A stretch of DNA of 64,000 nucleotides from Lasiosphaeria ovina (taxonomy: Eukaryota; Ascomycota; Sordariomycetes; Sordariales; Lasiosphaeriaceae). Each line of letters begins with the position of its first letter. Positions within the stretch are counted from its first letter, which is position 1. Under the pieces are notes generated by a model. It was given only the letters and a program-made list of their open reading frames with translations, did no database searches and was not told the DNA's origin. The position numbers and the translations under genes were made by a program. Below are positions 36,500 through 49,557 of the stretch, piece by piece. The DNA lies in the NCBI GenBank assembly GCA_033439765.1, contig JAULSN010000003.1:3782001-3846000 (forward strand), read 5' to 3'.

Positions 36500-39058
36500 G
36501 TGTGAGGGTGAGTGTGTGTATGCACTGCACACCGTATTTTCTCGGTGTGTGATGTGAACTGCGTGCTTACCTGTCACATGAGTCTCTCACATGCCCGCAC
36601 AGCACCTATTCTTGGTCGTAAATTCGAGTGCTTCAAAGCTGTGAATGGATGGACTACCGGCTACCATTCCCGGTCTATGTCCATATCCGTACTTTTATGT
36701 TGCTGCAGTATGCGGGTGATTGCTGACTCGGGGCTAGCCAAGTCGAGCAGTTGCGCTGGGGAGATATAGTTCGTGATAATAAGCATAAGGTAAGCGGCCT
36801 AGCCTGCGAATGTCTGGCCTGTCCCAAGATCTCTGCCCAATGAGACAGCCAGCCGCCCTGGCCAGCCCGCCAACCTCTCTCCCCTTATCTTCCGGGAACG
36901 CGCCAGGCTTCATTAGTAAACACATCGGCAGGGGCCGAGGCCCCGCTTCCGACGCGACATATCAAGATTGAGCATGCCCGTGCCCCTTTTCTGGCTCGGC
37001 CGAGAATCCGGATCCGGTGCGGTGATCAGGGAGGGGGAGGGGGTGGGGGAGGGGGGCTAAGCAGGAAAGGCCTCGAGGAAGGAAGTTTTGACGTGACAGG
37101 GCCGGATCTCGTAACCAGCTTCACCATGTGCGGGACTAAGTACCTACCTATGCATATGTGTGCCGCAGACGGGCGTCAAAACAAGGCTGGGACCAGGCCG
37201 ATCACGCAGGGCGGAGAAAAAGAAGGAGAAGAATAATCGAAGCGTGACCCAAAGGCTGGGGGGGAGACCCAAAACTAGGTAAAGGCGCACACCGCAGGCA
37301 GCCGGCAGATGACACAGCACGAGCTCTGGGCCGTGAACCAGCGGAGCATGCCATGCCCATGGTTTCGGAAGTGAAGACATGGCGCGTCCTGCTGGCCAAG
37401 GTAGCCGCTGGCTGCGTGAGAGACTTGGACGTGAGAAAAGAGACAAAATACTAGATGATCACCGTACGTCCGTCCGTCCGTCTGCAAGGCAGTGGCAGTG
37501 CCCGTCCAGGCTAGGTATGGCCATGGGCGTTGGCTGCCACCTGCCTGCCATCGGGAACAGTTTCGTCCGTCGGCAGCCGGCTGTCTTGATTTGGAGCAAC
37601 AGCATCTACAAATCGTATACTCGTGCGAACCATGCCGTGCCGAGCCGTTGAAGCCAGGCCGCGGCCGACTGGATCGACGACAGGCATCCAGCCCACTTCA
37701 TAGGCCGCAGGCTGTGGAGCGAGTGCCGCGTCTCCAGGCGCTTGGGTCGTCTGTAAGGCAGGCCAAGAGCCCAGTGGCAGGGGGGGACTGGAGTAGGAAG
37801 TGAGAAGGAGAAGTGAATGAGGCGGATGCTTCCGAGCGGCAGCGTCAGCAAAAAGTGCGGGATAGCCGCGAGGCGACATGGCGAGCGCCCAATGTCTGCT
37901 CCTGGCTCGCGTGTCCATCTGTATTAGTGGTGGTTAACATCAACAACACCATGGCTCTTTGGGAAACATGGAGAATCATGTCTATTGTATGTAGATGTAG
38001 ATCAGACAGACTCTTCGCGGTGTGTCTATCCATCTGTCCGTCAACCGGCTGTGGAGGGCCGCAGAAAGGGCAAACGCCCGTAATAGCAATAATCGTAGTT
38101 GTGGTCAAAATACCGAGTGCTACGGAGTACAAGCGAGCGAGCCATTCGGTATGGCCGCGGCAGTCGACCCCACCCCCATTCTTACCCTACCCTAGTTTTA
38201 CGTGTACGTAGTGTAGGGCTGGTGGCCGGTCATCCAAATCCCCACCGAGCTGCCGGTTTTGGGGATCATGGCTTGCAGAGATGAGATGCAGAGGCGTCCT
38301 CTCTCTCTGTGCCCTTTCCTGCCTTGGCCATGCAGCCCTCCCGAAAAAGGACATTGCTAAGTGCGTCGTGATTTCATAAGCCAATGACACCCTCCCCAGA
38401 CTGTCCGCGGGGGGGGGTTCGTTCCGCCAGTCAGGTTGCAGCCGTGGCGGGAAGCCAATGTTGATTACTGATGCTCGGGGGGCCGTGGTAAACCATAGAA
38501 CTGGGTCGACGTAACGGGCTAGGCATGGTCAAAACAAGAATATATTCTGCTAGATTACGTATACCACAGTGAAAGGTGGAAATTGCAAGGAAATAGCGCC
38601 GTGTGGTGGTAGAGATAGTACTGAACGCGTGCTAAGGGGTTGGTGTTGGAAGAAGATGCTTATACTCTGTGCTGTGGTCTGAGAGACCTCTCTTCTCAGC
38701 TCTGTAAAAAATGCTCGTCGCGGGGAACAAACAGACAGGCGGGTTTCATTGGAACAAGTGGGTGTTTTCTCCTGCATGTGTGCCTGAGACCGACTTACTA
38801 AGACCCAACCAACTATGTCCCTGTCAGGCACATTGGTAGACGGCTCAGGAAGCTTCCAACCTACTAGTTCCCATGTGCCTCATGGCTGCCGATGGCTTAC
38901 ATCAGCCCATCTAGCCCAAAGAAACCATAGACTACATTGTCAAGAACGACAGGCCTCCTATGCCTGCGAAATGGTTCATAGGCTCGTGGGAGCGCCTGCA
39001 CAGTCGTCGACTCAGTTGGCTGCTAACCGAGAAATTCTATACGATGCTCTGCATTGTT

Positions 39059-39059
39059 A

Positions 39060-39102
<43 letters not shown>

Positions 39103-39123
39103 CTCTCTATGTGTGTGTGTGTG
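39059..39123. repeat. (TC)n with periodic TA, then (TG)n
   Basis: A TC tract interrupted at near-regular spacing by TA dinucleotides switches into a short TG run. It ends about 140 bases beyond the 3' end of the DUF4243 gene. Confidence 0.9.
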
Positions 39124-39265
39124 TTTGGGGGTGTTTGTGAAGTGAAGTGACGACATTCCAAAACAGGGGTAAAGGCTTTTGTGACAATCTCGTCCTGCCC
39201 AGCAGGACTCATTCTAGTAGGCAGGTAATTAGGCAGGTATCAAATCATGTTGGAAAAGGGATCAA

Positions 39266-40730
39266 TCAAAGCCTGATGTTGAGCGTAACCTCTCTGTCGT
39301 CGCCCATCCCAATCCATCTCTCCCATTCCGACACCAACTTCCAGGCAGCTTGAATATGCAGCTTCCCCCCAATGCCAGAAGCTTTCCCCAGTTCCCACAG
39401 GCTCCTAAGAGCCCTCAAAAGGTGCCTATTCGTGCGGGCTTCCTGAGAGAAGCATTGGCGGCGAAAGTCGGCGAACATGGATTCCCAGTCGCCGTCTTCC
39501 TGAGGCATTTCTACAGAGAGAAGGAGGCCCGAATTGATGACGGGTCTCAGTTGAGTAATATAGGTGAGTAGAATAAGGAGCCAGACCCCGCGGATAAGGG
39601 TCAGTCTATCACTTTCGTTGTCGCAGTTTGGGGCTTGAAGAATGACCCGGATGCTGTTTACCCATGTTGGGAGATGAGCAAGATAAAAGTCGAACGCAGG
39701 CACGCCAGGTTTGTGCGTCGCGCAGAGCAGAAGCGCTGACAGAGCTGAGAGTTGCTCTACGAGAAGCTTTTCGTTGCGGCAATCGAGTCGATGGACATAT
39801 TCCAGGATCGCGTGTTTGACGTTCTGGCTCGAGAAGATTTGGCCAACACCGTGAAATCCTGGACCAGACCTCATAACCCCGCTGAATCGTCCATCATAGG
39901 CGACTCGGCCCAGGATATCTTCAGGGGACAATAACTCGTCAGTCGGCGTCGTGAGCAGCGGATGTGTCAGGAGCTCGTAAATGGGCTCTGTCCAATCTAC
40001 GGCAGACAAAACAAGAGACTGCACAACCAAGAGAGCGCTTCGCAGCTCAATGCCGTCGCTTAGGAACACCAACGGCTGACCGAGGCCTGAGAATAGACCA
40101 TAGATCAAAGGCCGACTCCCGGAAAACATGTGAGTAAGGGTGAGAGTTTTGACGTTTCCGCCAAACCTGCCGTTTTCCATGCTGAAGAATGTCATGTACG
40201 ATCGCTGAAAGCTTTAGTCGAAGTTAGTGAATAGTTGGAGTTTAGCATGTTTGGGGGGGAGGGGCGGGGTGGGGCTGGAGTCATACCGGACATCGCCGAG
40301 GAACCGCGTCTTGCTTTCCTCATCTGTTATGCTCCCCGGTGCTGGGTTCCAAGGTCTGAGGCCCGCTGTCTCCGAATCGTAAGCGTCCTGGAGTTGATCA
40401 GGAGTGGCTCCGAGATAGAATAGCGTGGCGAGAGCCTGTCGAAGTCAGTTGTTGTACATGTACACCCGCAGGAAGCAGGGTAAGGCATGCCGACTAAGGA
40501 GCCCAACCTACCGTTGGGGTATCGTTGTGGCGGCCATCTGGCTGCAGCAAGGCATGTTGGACATGTGTTTTAACGAGGAGACTGTCAAAGGCAGCACGAG
40601 ACTGATGCTGGCCCATAGCGAGGGTGATTATATTTGCCCTTCCAGCAGCAGCAGAATAGAGGAGGCGTCGAGCCGTAGTATTCGCGATCTGGGCTGTCTT
40701 GACGCGAGACAAATACCTAGCTGTGTCCAT
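39266..40730 (-). CDS. Questin-oxidase-like (DUF4243 / AflY-type) protein
   Basis: Three minus-strand exons, 40730-40512, 40435-40287 and 40211-39266, join in frame to 437 residues. The family includes enzymes that perform Baeyer-Villiger-type ring cleavage in fungal polyketide pathways (questin oxidase, AflY) and many members of unknown role. Recognisable family features are LLVKTHVQHALLQPDGRHND near residue 60, TLFYLGATPDQLQDAYD, FLGDVRFQRSYMTFF, the HMFSG..PLIYGLFSGLGQPLVFL core, AFDFYLAHL and YITQLRPVI. Length fits family members of roughly 430-470 residues. The second intron was placed with acceptor CTAAAG because only this keeps frame. No polyketide synthase or other pathway gene is present within the window, so the substrate cannot be guessed. 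Confidence 0.85.
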
Positions 40731-43700
40731 GCTGGACCGTGGGTTTGGAAGCCGACCTTATATGTCGATCAGAGACGGCATGCAGGCAATGTTGCCTTCA
40801 CTTGGATTAGCGGGACTCGAGGCTATGTAACTAGAATTAGAAAGCTTGAGGAGATTCTAGTTCCTTGTGGATGCGTGGGGACGAAGTGCTGCCCCTATAC
40901 GTCGACGTACGGGAACCAAGACCGAGATAGAGAAGGGGCTAGACAGGAGGCCATGTCGTCAGGAGGGAAGAAGCGGCGGTATCATGAAAGAGCCGTTGCT
41001 AGATCATGCTAGACCGTCGCGACGCTGCGGGTGGTCCGGGGGGGTTGCGGCCATTAGGCAGAGGTGTTGTGGCCGCTGAGGCTTGGCAGGACGACGTCAA
41101 GACTGATGCGAGGGACAGCCACCCAAAGGTAGTTGGCCACGGCAGACAAGACGAGTAGTCGGATGACAGGTTGGCGGCAGAAAGCAGCCCAAGGCAACCA
41201 AGGTAGGTTAGGTAGATAGATATCGACCAGGGGTACCACGCGTCGCGAGGCGGAGCGTCAATGTGATGTGATGGGTTGGGAAGTGGATCGGGGATGGAAA
41301 GGAGTTAAGGTTGTTTAGGTAGGCAAGATAGATGGCCGAGACAAGACGGGCATCCATCCATCCATCCATCCCGCCGTCACTGCAGCTGCGTTCCATTACG
41401 AGCACCGGGAGAACTGACAGTATCCAGAGCAGATAGGCTGGAGAAAGGAGACATGCTAAGCCTCGTGGGGGCCCTCGTCGCTCGACAGGGAGACATGATC
41501 GACGACTGCAAGCGAGGGACGCCGACATAGCATGGGTGCGATGTGATGCGCACCTCATGCCTCATACCTCTACACCGCACACCCGACAGTTTAGTAGGGA
41601 GGGGGGGGGGGGGGGTGGAGGACGTCTAGGACGGGAGTTTAGGACGGGATCATCATCCAACCTGAACTAGAAGATTGAAGGCGGGTACATTGGGGCCGGC
41701 TGCTGTATGAACACGACGATTGGTGAGAGTCTGGTGTTGCAGATGCGCGATGCCTCAACCCCTGTCGCGTCCATGGCGAAGCATTGTCAGGGGCCAAGCC
41801 ATGACACCTTTTCTCTTTGCAATTGCAGGCAAGGCCCGTGGCGGCGAACAGAGACACCCGTGGACCTCAGCAGAAACCGCTCGTTGAGCGAGGTGGCGAG
41901 TCTATTCAGGGACAAGAGCCCGGAAACTCGGGAGCGGGTGCATGGCCGAGCGTCGAGGGTTCCATTGATACTCGGAACACTGGAAGAGAGAAGCAGCGGG
42001 TAGGGCAGGGCAGCAAAAGCGCCAAACTCGCCATCAAACCCATGAATCCAGGAATTGGAGGCTGCCAAGTCAGGTGGGTAAAGAAGGCATCCATATAGAC
42101 GGGAATGCAGCCGTCCTGCTCTCGAGTCTGAATTTGTGATAGTGCGTAGTGCGTAAAAAGGTATTATTGCAGACGACCAAGAGCACGCCAAGTCTGCTGA
42201 CACACCTCAGGCAAGGTAGACAAAGTACTACGGTACTTCGTAGTTACGGGGATGCTATTTGAGTTTGAACTACCTGACGTTGGGAACCTAGTAGGTGGGT
42301 TGGAACGGCTTGGGGGTGGGTCCCACCCACATCAACGAACCACATCACCCAAGGCACCTCCGTCGTACCTTCTGGGTTTCGTTTGGTTTGCTGCGATGCG
42401 CGGCACCCCTAAAAGCCGGTCAGGGGAGACGCGACGGTGAGGTGAACGAGATTCCGCTGCAGCGGTGTGGGCCTGGCTGTCGCCAAACGCCCCCGTCAAC
42501 CTCGAGCCGCGAGTGTACCCTGAGAAGTAGAAGAAGCATGGACCTAAGGTAAGGTATATAAATGTTAAATGTATCCATATACACACATATCATTACAAAC
42601 CTTGCCTGAGGCGTCCCCTAGGTTGACAATGAATGGTCAGGGAGGCGCTGCAGCCGCGGGAACTACGGATCCCTGATAAGTTAAAAGGTAAGGTAGGTAA
42701 CTGCTAAGAGGTAACTTCCCCATCCCGACTACCCAGCACTTGGCGAGCCAAGGCATGCGGTATGGTACCGTAATACAGACCTATGCTTCGGAAGAAAAGA
42801 AAAAAAGTGACGTCGGATGGGAATTCCGAATTTGGTGCGAATTACCTGACGTCCCCAGAGTGCCATACTCGGCACCCGCCTTTCACCCCTTGTCCAACCC
42901 GCACGTCATTTTCCGCTTCTCCGTCAGGCCGGCAAACCTGGGTCCTAGGGCTGAGAGGCCGCAGGGCTGTCAGCCAGTTGGCACCCGTGCTGAGCTCACT
43001 CCCTTAAAATTGACCACTCACGGGGCGAGCCCTACTTGAAACCGACTGCCGCGGCTACGAGAAGAGCGGCCTCGCCTATGAGGGAGCCGGGTTCGTAAAG
43101 TGCCTCCGCGATTATCGATGGGCCTTCGCGATCTGGGTAATTGACCCGAGCTTTCAAAGACAGAAATCACCGTCACCGGTGGAAATCAAGTTATAATAAC
43201 CACGTACTATCCCGTAAGTAGTAAGGGAGATTTTAAAGGAGTTCTTATCTTCACATTCTCCGAGGACTGCCGACACCATTCCCGTATGAGGAATCAACCA
43301 TGACTAAATCTTCGCTCATGCTTAGTTAAGGTAGTTTTACGAAGCGTGCTTTGCGGTTCGTTATTGGGTCCCTCCAAGTTTTCCAGGCCTAGAGAGTCTG
43401 CCCGAAGGAACGGGAATTGCTAGCGCAGCCGCTAAGACTTAGCGGTCCCAGCGAACCCACCACTGCTGAGTGCAGGCGGAAATGCAACCTAACCTACTTT
43501 CCACCCGGGCTAAGGTATGGAAGCTTCTAACATCCGATTGACTTTTCGGCGCTCCGTGACAAAATATCATGGATGGGAGGTTGATCACACTGAAGAGTTG
43601 TCTTATCGCCGAGCCGGGCTCAGGATCCTGGGTTCGGGATAAGGGTGGAATTTTTTTTCCTATTCCCCCACTGCTCTTTATTCCTTGATTAGTCTTGCAA

Positions 43701-45559
43701 TTGCATCGGAATTACGACAGGCCACCCGCTCGCTACCTTGGTTGGCCTTTCGTAATCAACTTACTACGTACTAGTAATTTTAGGTTAATAATAGAAAAAT
43801 CACCCACGGCGCCGGGTCGGTCCGTGTCTGCAGGGGCGTAATTGTGCGGATCGAACGGATTCTGAGTGAAGGAAAAACCTGTAAGGAATGGAGTGGCACT
43901 GGCAGCCGGGTGTACGGAATTGCTGCTTGCGTGACCTGCATTGTACAGTACATACATTACGCACGAGGAAAGAGGCCCCAATGGGAGCGCTCATCGCGGC
44001 TTCCCCTTCGGTTCGGCGATCGCCCCGACCGCGGTCGCGGTCGCACTTGCCGTCGACTTCAAGCTGCCTCACATCTAGTTGGCCGGGCCTTCCGGGCAGG
44101 CAACTTACCCCGGGGCCGCGCACTACCTCCTTCCTCGTCGTCGAGCTGTAGAACCTCGAAGTTCCACACTCCAAAGCCAAGCCAGGTGCTCCCATCGACA
44201 TCGCAACCTCGCAGTCGCAGATTGGCAGAGTCTAAACTCGGTGGCTTTCCGCCCCAGCTCGCACAGATTCGAGATATTCGTGTTTCTTGCCACTCACCAC
44301 CTTCCCTTCTTACTCTCCTTCGGCTCGCGTGTCTCTAGCTTGATTGCGCGTTTTAAAAGCACACCGGCGCTGGCTCGGCTCTGCACTGCACAACGCCGTG
44401 CGAGATCCGTCGCTGGGCAGCGAACGCCCTGATCTGGCGCCGCATTGGGACTTGAGAGACAAGCCATTGGCGATATGTCTTGCACCGCAATCTCTGGGGT
44501 GGCCAAAGGTGAAAGGGGAAACGCGATTGCTTCAGCGCGACAGCTCTCAGGCCCACCCAGACAAGACACCTCATGCGGTGCGTCGTCACCAATTCAGGTA
44601 CTGTACCTGTACCGCCCCCGGGCTGTGGTAATGTCTCACCTGCGGTGTCATCCGTGGTCCCCACGTTCAGCTTCCCCGTATAATCCGTCTCGCAATTCCC
44701 ACGCATCTCATCCATCCCATCCCACCGTCCCGTCCCTTCCCCTCTGCAGATCCTCCCGATGGCCGGGGTCAACACCTGCCAAGACCCATGTTAGTGGTTG
44801 GGATGGGGTTTGTTGGGACCCAAAGACGGGAGCTGTTGCAGCTGGCCGGGCTTGGATCGCACCGTTATTTCAGCTCGCCTCTCCACGTGTTTCTCGTGGA
44901 ACTTGGATTGCCGAGCCAACCAGCGTGTTGCTGTGCGCTCTCGACCGGAAACTCCCAGGTACCTCATGTATGGTTCACAAAACTGACAGACTAACAATCT
45001 ACCATACGAGAAGTAAATTGAGCAAGTCAGAGAATACGTACTGTGGCCTTGGCAGCTGTGCTGCTCGGCGCGGGGCTTGTATCACGGTCGAAAATACAGG
45101 GACTGTGCTTGTTAGCAGCTCCAAGCTGGCAACTAGGTGTCCAAGATCGCGCAGTGCTGCATTTCTGCGAGACCCAAATCTCATAGTATAGGTTGTTTGG
45201 CGACACCAGCTCGACCTTGGCGCCAGAAGACGAGACGGTCTCGGAATCACTGTCGTCAAGATGGGCCGAAGCCTCACTGTCTGTCTGCAGCGACCCGGAT
45301 TTCCGACGTCACATTGGCTCCTTCATGTTGGGTAGCTTGTGTCTCTTTTATCTGGTTGAAATAGCCACTCATGCCTCCCCCTTTTTGACCACGCAAATTC
45401 CTTTTGGCAGTACGTGTCCGTCATTCGCTCAGCAGCATCCCGTATCTGTCTCTCGTTATTCTATTTTGGTTGCCTGTGGAGAAGCCCTCGTTTCGCGTAC
45501 TGTACACGCACCCCCTTGACGTCGCTCTTTTTTATCTTGATTTTGCCCCTGAAGCCCCT
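40731..45559. other. Gene-poor intergenic region (4.8 kb)
   Basis: No frame was recognised as a gene. Repeats include a CATC run near 41348, a G tract near 41600-41616, and AAGGTA-type short repeats at 42546-42556 and 42685-42700. Sequence from about 45200 is the probable promoter and leader of the cell-surface glycoprotein gene. Confidence 0.5.
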
Positions 45560-48500
45560 ATGCGTGCCGGTCGATATGCACCCCTGGCAGCACTTGCCAC
45601 TCTGGCAAGCCTCAGCCTTGCTGAGGACTTGCTGTTCCCCCATATGCATGGGCTAAAATACGCCGAGTACGACCAGGCAGTGAAGCTGGGGCTGACGGGT
45701 ATGTGACAGACCTTCTAGCCTATGGCATGCCAATGGTGTGTAGTGTATGTGAGCAACAAGGCTGACAGCTGCCGATAGCCCATATTTGCAAGGACGAGGA
45801 CGAATGGTACGGAATGACGACGGCCGACTTTGCCAAATACAAGGCAATCATTGTTCCGGACTGCCTCTGCAACACCAGTCTCAGCACCATCAAGTTCCTG
45901 GACGACACCAAGGGGGTCTGGTCTCCAGCTGTCACGGGTAACATGGTCCTCATAGGAACAGATCCCTCGTTTCACGCAAAGTATTACCATCTCCCGGGCG
46001 CCTTTGCCATGATGCAGGATTCCATCAGCCTCGTTGCCGCGGGCAAGAACGGCACAGGCATGTACTTTTCGCTCTCGTGCTACTACCAGAGCAATGCTGC
46101 ACCCATGTCCATCAGTGCTCTTTCCGGGATAGGCAACTTTCAGGTCCGCGGCAATCTCAGTCATCCTTGTCTCAACAACGCACACATTGTAGCCAAGTCC
46201 AGTGTCATGACCACTCTCAGCGACGAGAATGCAAGCAACTGGAACTGCAGCGTTCACGAAGTCTTCTCCGAGTATCCCAGAGCTGGATCCGGCGGCTTTG
46301 AGGCACTGGCAATTGCTTTGAACGCAACTGGCCTGGGACAGCGGTCGTTTGCAGACAAGACGTCGGGCATCCCATATATCATCGCCCGCGGAGCCACCCC
46401 TCTTGGGTGCGGCAACAGCATAACGGAGCCAACTTACAACGAGGAGTGTGATAATGGGCCCACCAACGGCGCCCCAGGCGACCTGTGCTCGTCTTCTTGC
46501 AAATGCCTGTATGGGATGATCACCCCTGGCGTCTGTCGGTCGAATGTGACATCCAGTTCCTCTACTTCGTCACAGAGTAGCACCCGTTTTACGAATTCCA
46601 GGTGAGTTTGGACCCTTTTCTAACATTGATCATATCCGCTCAACTGCCGACCAGTACTGCCGCTCTGAGTACCTCGCTACTGGCGAATTCTTCGTCGAGC
46701 GCGCCCCTGTCAACGCCAACATTGCCGCCAAACAGTTCGACCATTGGCTCCATACCATCCAACTTTTCAAGTTTTCGCTCCAGCTCTCGGTTTGGGACGG
46801 CACCCGTCACCCTTACGGCAAGCACCTTGACCCACAACAATGTATCAGCTCCGCCGCCGCCTTCTCAAGTGACTGTTACCGCCATACCACCGATTTCACC
46901 GAAGAGCAGTGCGCTCTACAGTAATGGATCAGTTCCGCCACCGCATCCTCCAGTTACTGTTACTGCCAGCCCATCCAACCTTCCAGGGTCACTGCCGGGA
47001 ACTGTCACTGTTTTCCCTCCAAGTCTCACAGAGCCTCCAGTTGAGACAGTCACGGCCAACCCTCCAGGGCAGCCAAGTTCGACAGAAACGTCAAAGCAAG
47101 CTATACCGTCCAGTAATGGTTCTCTTACATCTTCAAGCCAACCGGGGCTATTTCCTCCTCCGCCAGAGACCGTTACTGCAGGACCGTCGGGACCATTGGG
47201 AAATCCTCCAGAAACAATCACAGTTGACCCCTCTGGACAGCCTGGTATATCTCATGGATCAAACTCGAGTATTCCTCAAGTGACCGTGACTGCCAGTCAC
47301 CTCAGCCAGATAACTTCGCCATCTGTAACAGGTACAGAATTCTCACCCGGGATTGTGACGGGTTTACCAGTGGGAACGTCTATATCGGTGGCCAAGTCAT
47401 TGACAAATAGGCCAACTCAAGTTACGGACACAACTCAGTCTTTTACCCCGTCCACCATGTCCTCGGATCAGCTGAGGTCCTCTTCTGGCTCGCTGACAAT
47501 AAGTCCCTCCTCGCCGGCTGGGGAAACGACAGGCGTGGCTTCAGATGTGCCGCCAGAGACTGTCACGGTGTTACCTCCTGACGTATCTTTCTCTCTGAGA
47601 ACCTCCGAACAGTCAACTCTTAGCGAAACGAGAACACTTGGCTACTCCAGCCACGGCTCCGGGTATCCAAACACACAGACCCCCTCATTGACAACAAATT
47701 CCCCGTCGTCTTCGAGATCGGAACTCCCTGGGTCCTCTGGTGATTACTATACGCTTTCAGGCGCCCCTTCCTGGACAACTCACGGAAGTCAGCTTGGATC
47801 TGTGACTACAAAACCGACAGCCGACGTCTCTGGCTCTCCTTCGGATATTGCTACCGCTGACCCCATAGGCGAAAGCTCGGCTTCACTTTCTCAGACAGCT
47901 GGCACCGAACTTCCAGGTTCTCTTTCACGGCCGACCGTGTCCTCAAACCCCCCTGCGAAGGCCACGATCGGTCCTATTGCGAGCTCCCCCCTTGGCGGCC
48001 CTGCCAGCTATTCCAGTGTGCCAATGGCTACGGTGTCAATCAATAACACAACTGGATACGAGAGTTTCTCTTCTAACTCTGTGTCGCGGACATCGACCGG
48101 AGTTTCTGGGGAGGTGACCAGCGATCCCGCTAGATCTCCGAGCAACCTCGGCAGCTCGGGTTCAACCACATCTTCTAGTAGCCTTGGGACACAAGGAGCC
48201 TCATCTCCCGGCGTAGAATCGGGAATTTTCTCCAGTGCAGTCGCGACGGAGACATTGGATTCCACAAGACACCCAAGCAATTCCACCAAGTCGCCGTCTA
48301 GCAACGCTAGTGCAGGTATTGATCCTTCAGGCACCCATCGTGTATCATTACAGCCGAGCCATCGGACGAGCCAGCAGCAGCAAAGTATGTCTCCAACCGG
48401 ACCTGATTGCCTGATATCTTCAGCGAATACCTTCTCTGCCAAGCCAGCTTTTCCAACCACACCGACAGAACCTTCTCCGCGGGGCAGCAGTGCAGGTGTC

Positions 48501-49557
48501 CCAACGCTGTCTAGCGCCATTACAAACACATCACTAGCCTCACCTTCCTCAGGCCAATGCGGGAAATGGATCGGCATCGAAATAATTTACATGGTTGAAA
48601 TTACGGAAACATGTGCTGAAGGGTCGGCTGGTAAGTTTGCTAGTCACTTGTGTCGTTTTATAGGTATTTGGAAGTTTCCTGACTCGAGTAGTTACGGAAA
48701 CGGTCACCGAATGCGTTGCCACTCTCACTCGCTCGATTTGTCAGAGTTCAGCATCAAGCCTTCCGTGTTACCCCTGTATCCTAGGAACCGGGGCGTCCCC
48801 CAATGACACGGCGACAGTAACAATGGTAAGCTGCCCCCGCCTCAGCATTAGTTAGTCATGTGCTAAAAGGTACATCAAACAGACATCGTGCTCGACGTCG
48901 ACAGAGTCAACAGTGACTATAACCGCCCAGCACTGCCGCACCTGCACGACGACAACATACATTGGGACGGTGCCGGGATACACGCCGGGAGGGCCATGCC
49001 ATGGCTGCAGCCCTTATTCGGCAAGCACGTCGTTGAATACTTTGCCACTGCCAAGGCCAACTGCCGCTACTTCCCCTTCCCTGCAGGTCTCTGAATACCC
49101 TGGTTATTCAGGCATTCCGACCTGGCCGAACTCTCCCGGACTTCAGCAAACATCGCAAGAGAGTGAGTCAACGAGAAATCCCGGGGATGTCGGGCTACCT
49201 GCGACGTCGAGCTCTTCGGGCGGCATAACGAAACTTCCAGGTGATGCGACGCCAACTCAGCCACCACCAGTGGCAAGCGCAGTTCCGGGGTATCCCGATA
49301 GGCCGGGGTCGCCGTACTTGCCAAACCAGCCGAGTCCTCCGGGAAATCCCGGGGAGCCTCACTTGTTGGGCTCTACAACACTGCCCCCTATTGCCTCACC
49401 GGATAGTACGGAGCCAGGACCGACCAATACTCCTTATCGGCCGACCGCTGTGCCGGCGCCCCCGATTGTTACGGCCGGTGGTGTCCGAGCCATGCCCCGG
49501 AGTGTAGGGCTAGGGCTGGCTGGCTGTCTGCTTGGAGCTGCGATTTTGAGAATATAA
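45560..49557 (+). CDS. Large GPI-anchored cell-surface glycoprotein (adhesin-like)
   Basis: Proposed exons 45560-45698, 45779-46601, 46655-48630, 48689-48825 and 48883-49557 give 1249 residues. A signal peptide (MRAGRYAPLAALATLASLSLAE) leads into a globular N-terminal domain of about 300 residues found in fungal wall proteins, with YKAIIVPDC, SPAVTGNMVLIGTDP, MYFSLSCYY, NWNCSVHEVFSEYPR and GIPYIIARGATPLGCGNS. A Cys cluster resembling EECDDGN..CSSSCKC closes it. Then come about 650 Ser/Thr/Pro-rich residues with degenerate repeats built on PPETVTV / PPQVTVTA, a TETVTECVATLT and ESTVTITAQHCRTC region, a Pro/Gly-rich stalk, and a hydrophobic C-terminus (LGLAGCLLGAAILRI) fitting a GPI-anchor signal. 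The likely role is a wall-linked adhesin or wall-structure protein (inference). The intron at 48631-48688 is the least certain: a 33-nt alternative keeps the wrong frame. Confidence 0.82.

Larger units (their letters stand above)
33606..39265. other. Gene-poor, microsatellite-rich intergenic region
   Basis: No coding frame with family-like sequence was found across 5.6 kb. The DNA is marked by a T21 tract, a CTTTTT repeat, a compound (TG)n(AG)n array and a (TC)n(TG)n array, listed separately, and one TACGGAGTA 9-mer at 38121-38129. Confidence 0.5.

Noticed and set aside
40425..41012. 195-codon plus-strand frame near the DUF4243 gene
   Set aside because: Overlaps antisense the first two exons of the DUF4243 gene and shows no motif.
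48631..48663. 33-nt GT-AG intron in the surface glycoprotein gene
   Set aside because: Too short for a fungal intron and leaves the following exon in the wrong frame; the 58-nt version restores the TETVTECVATLT frame.
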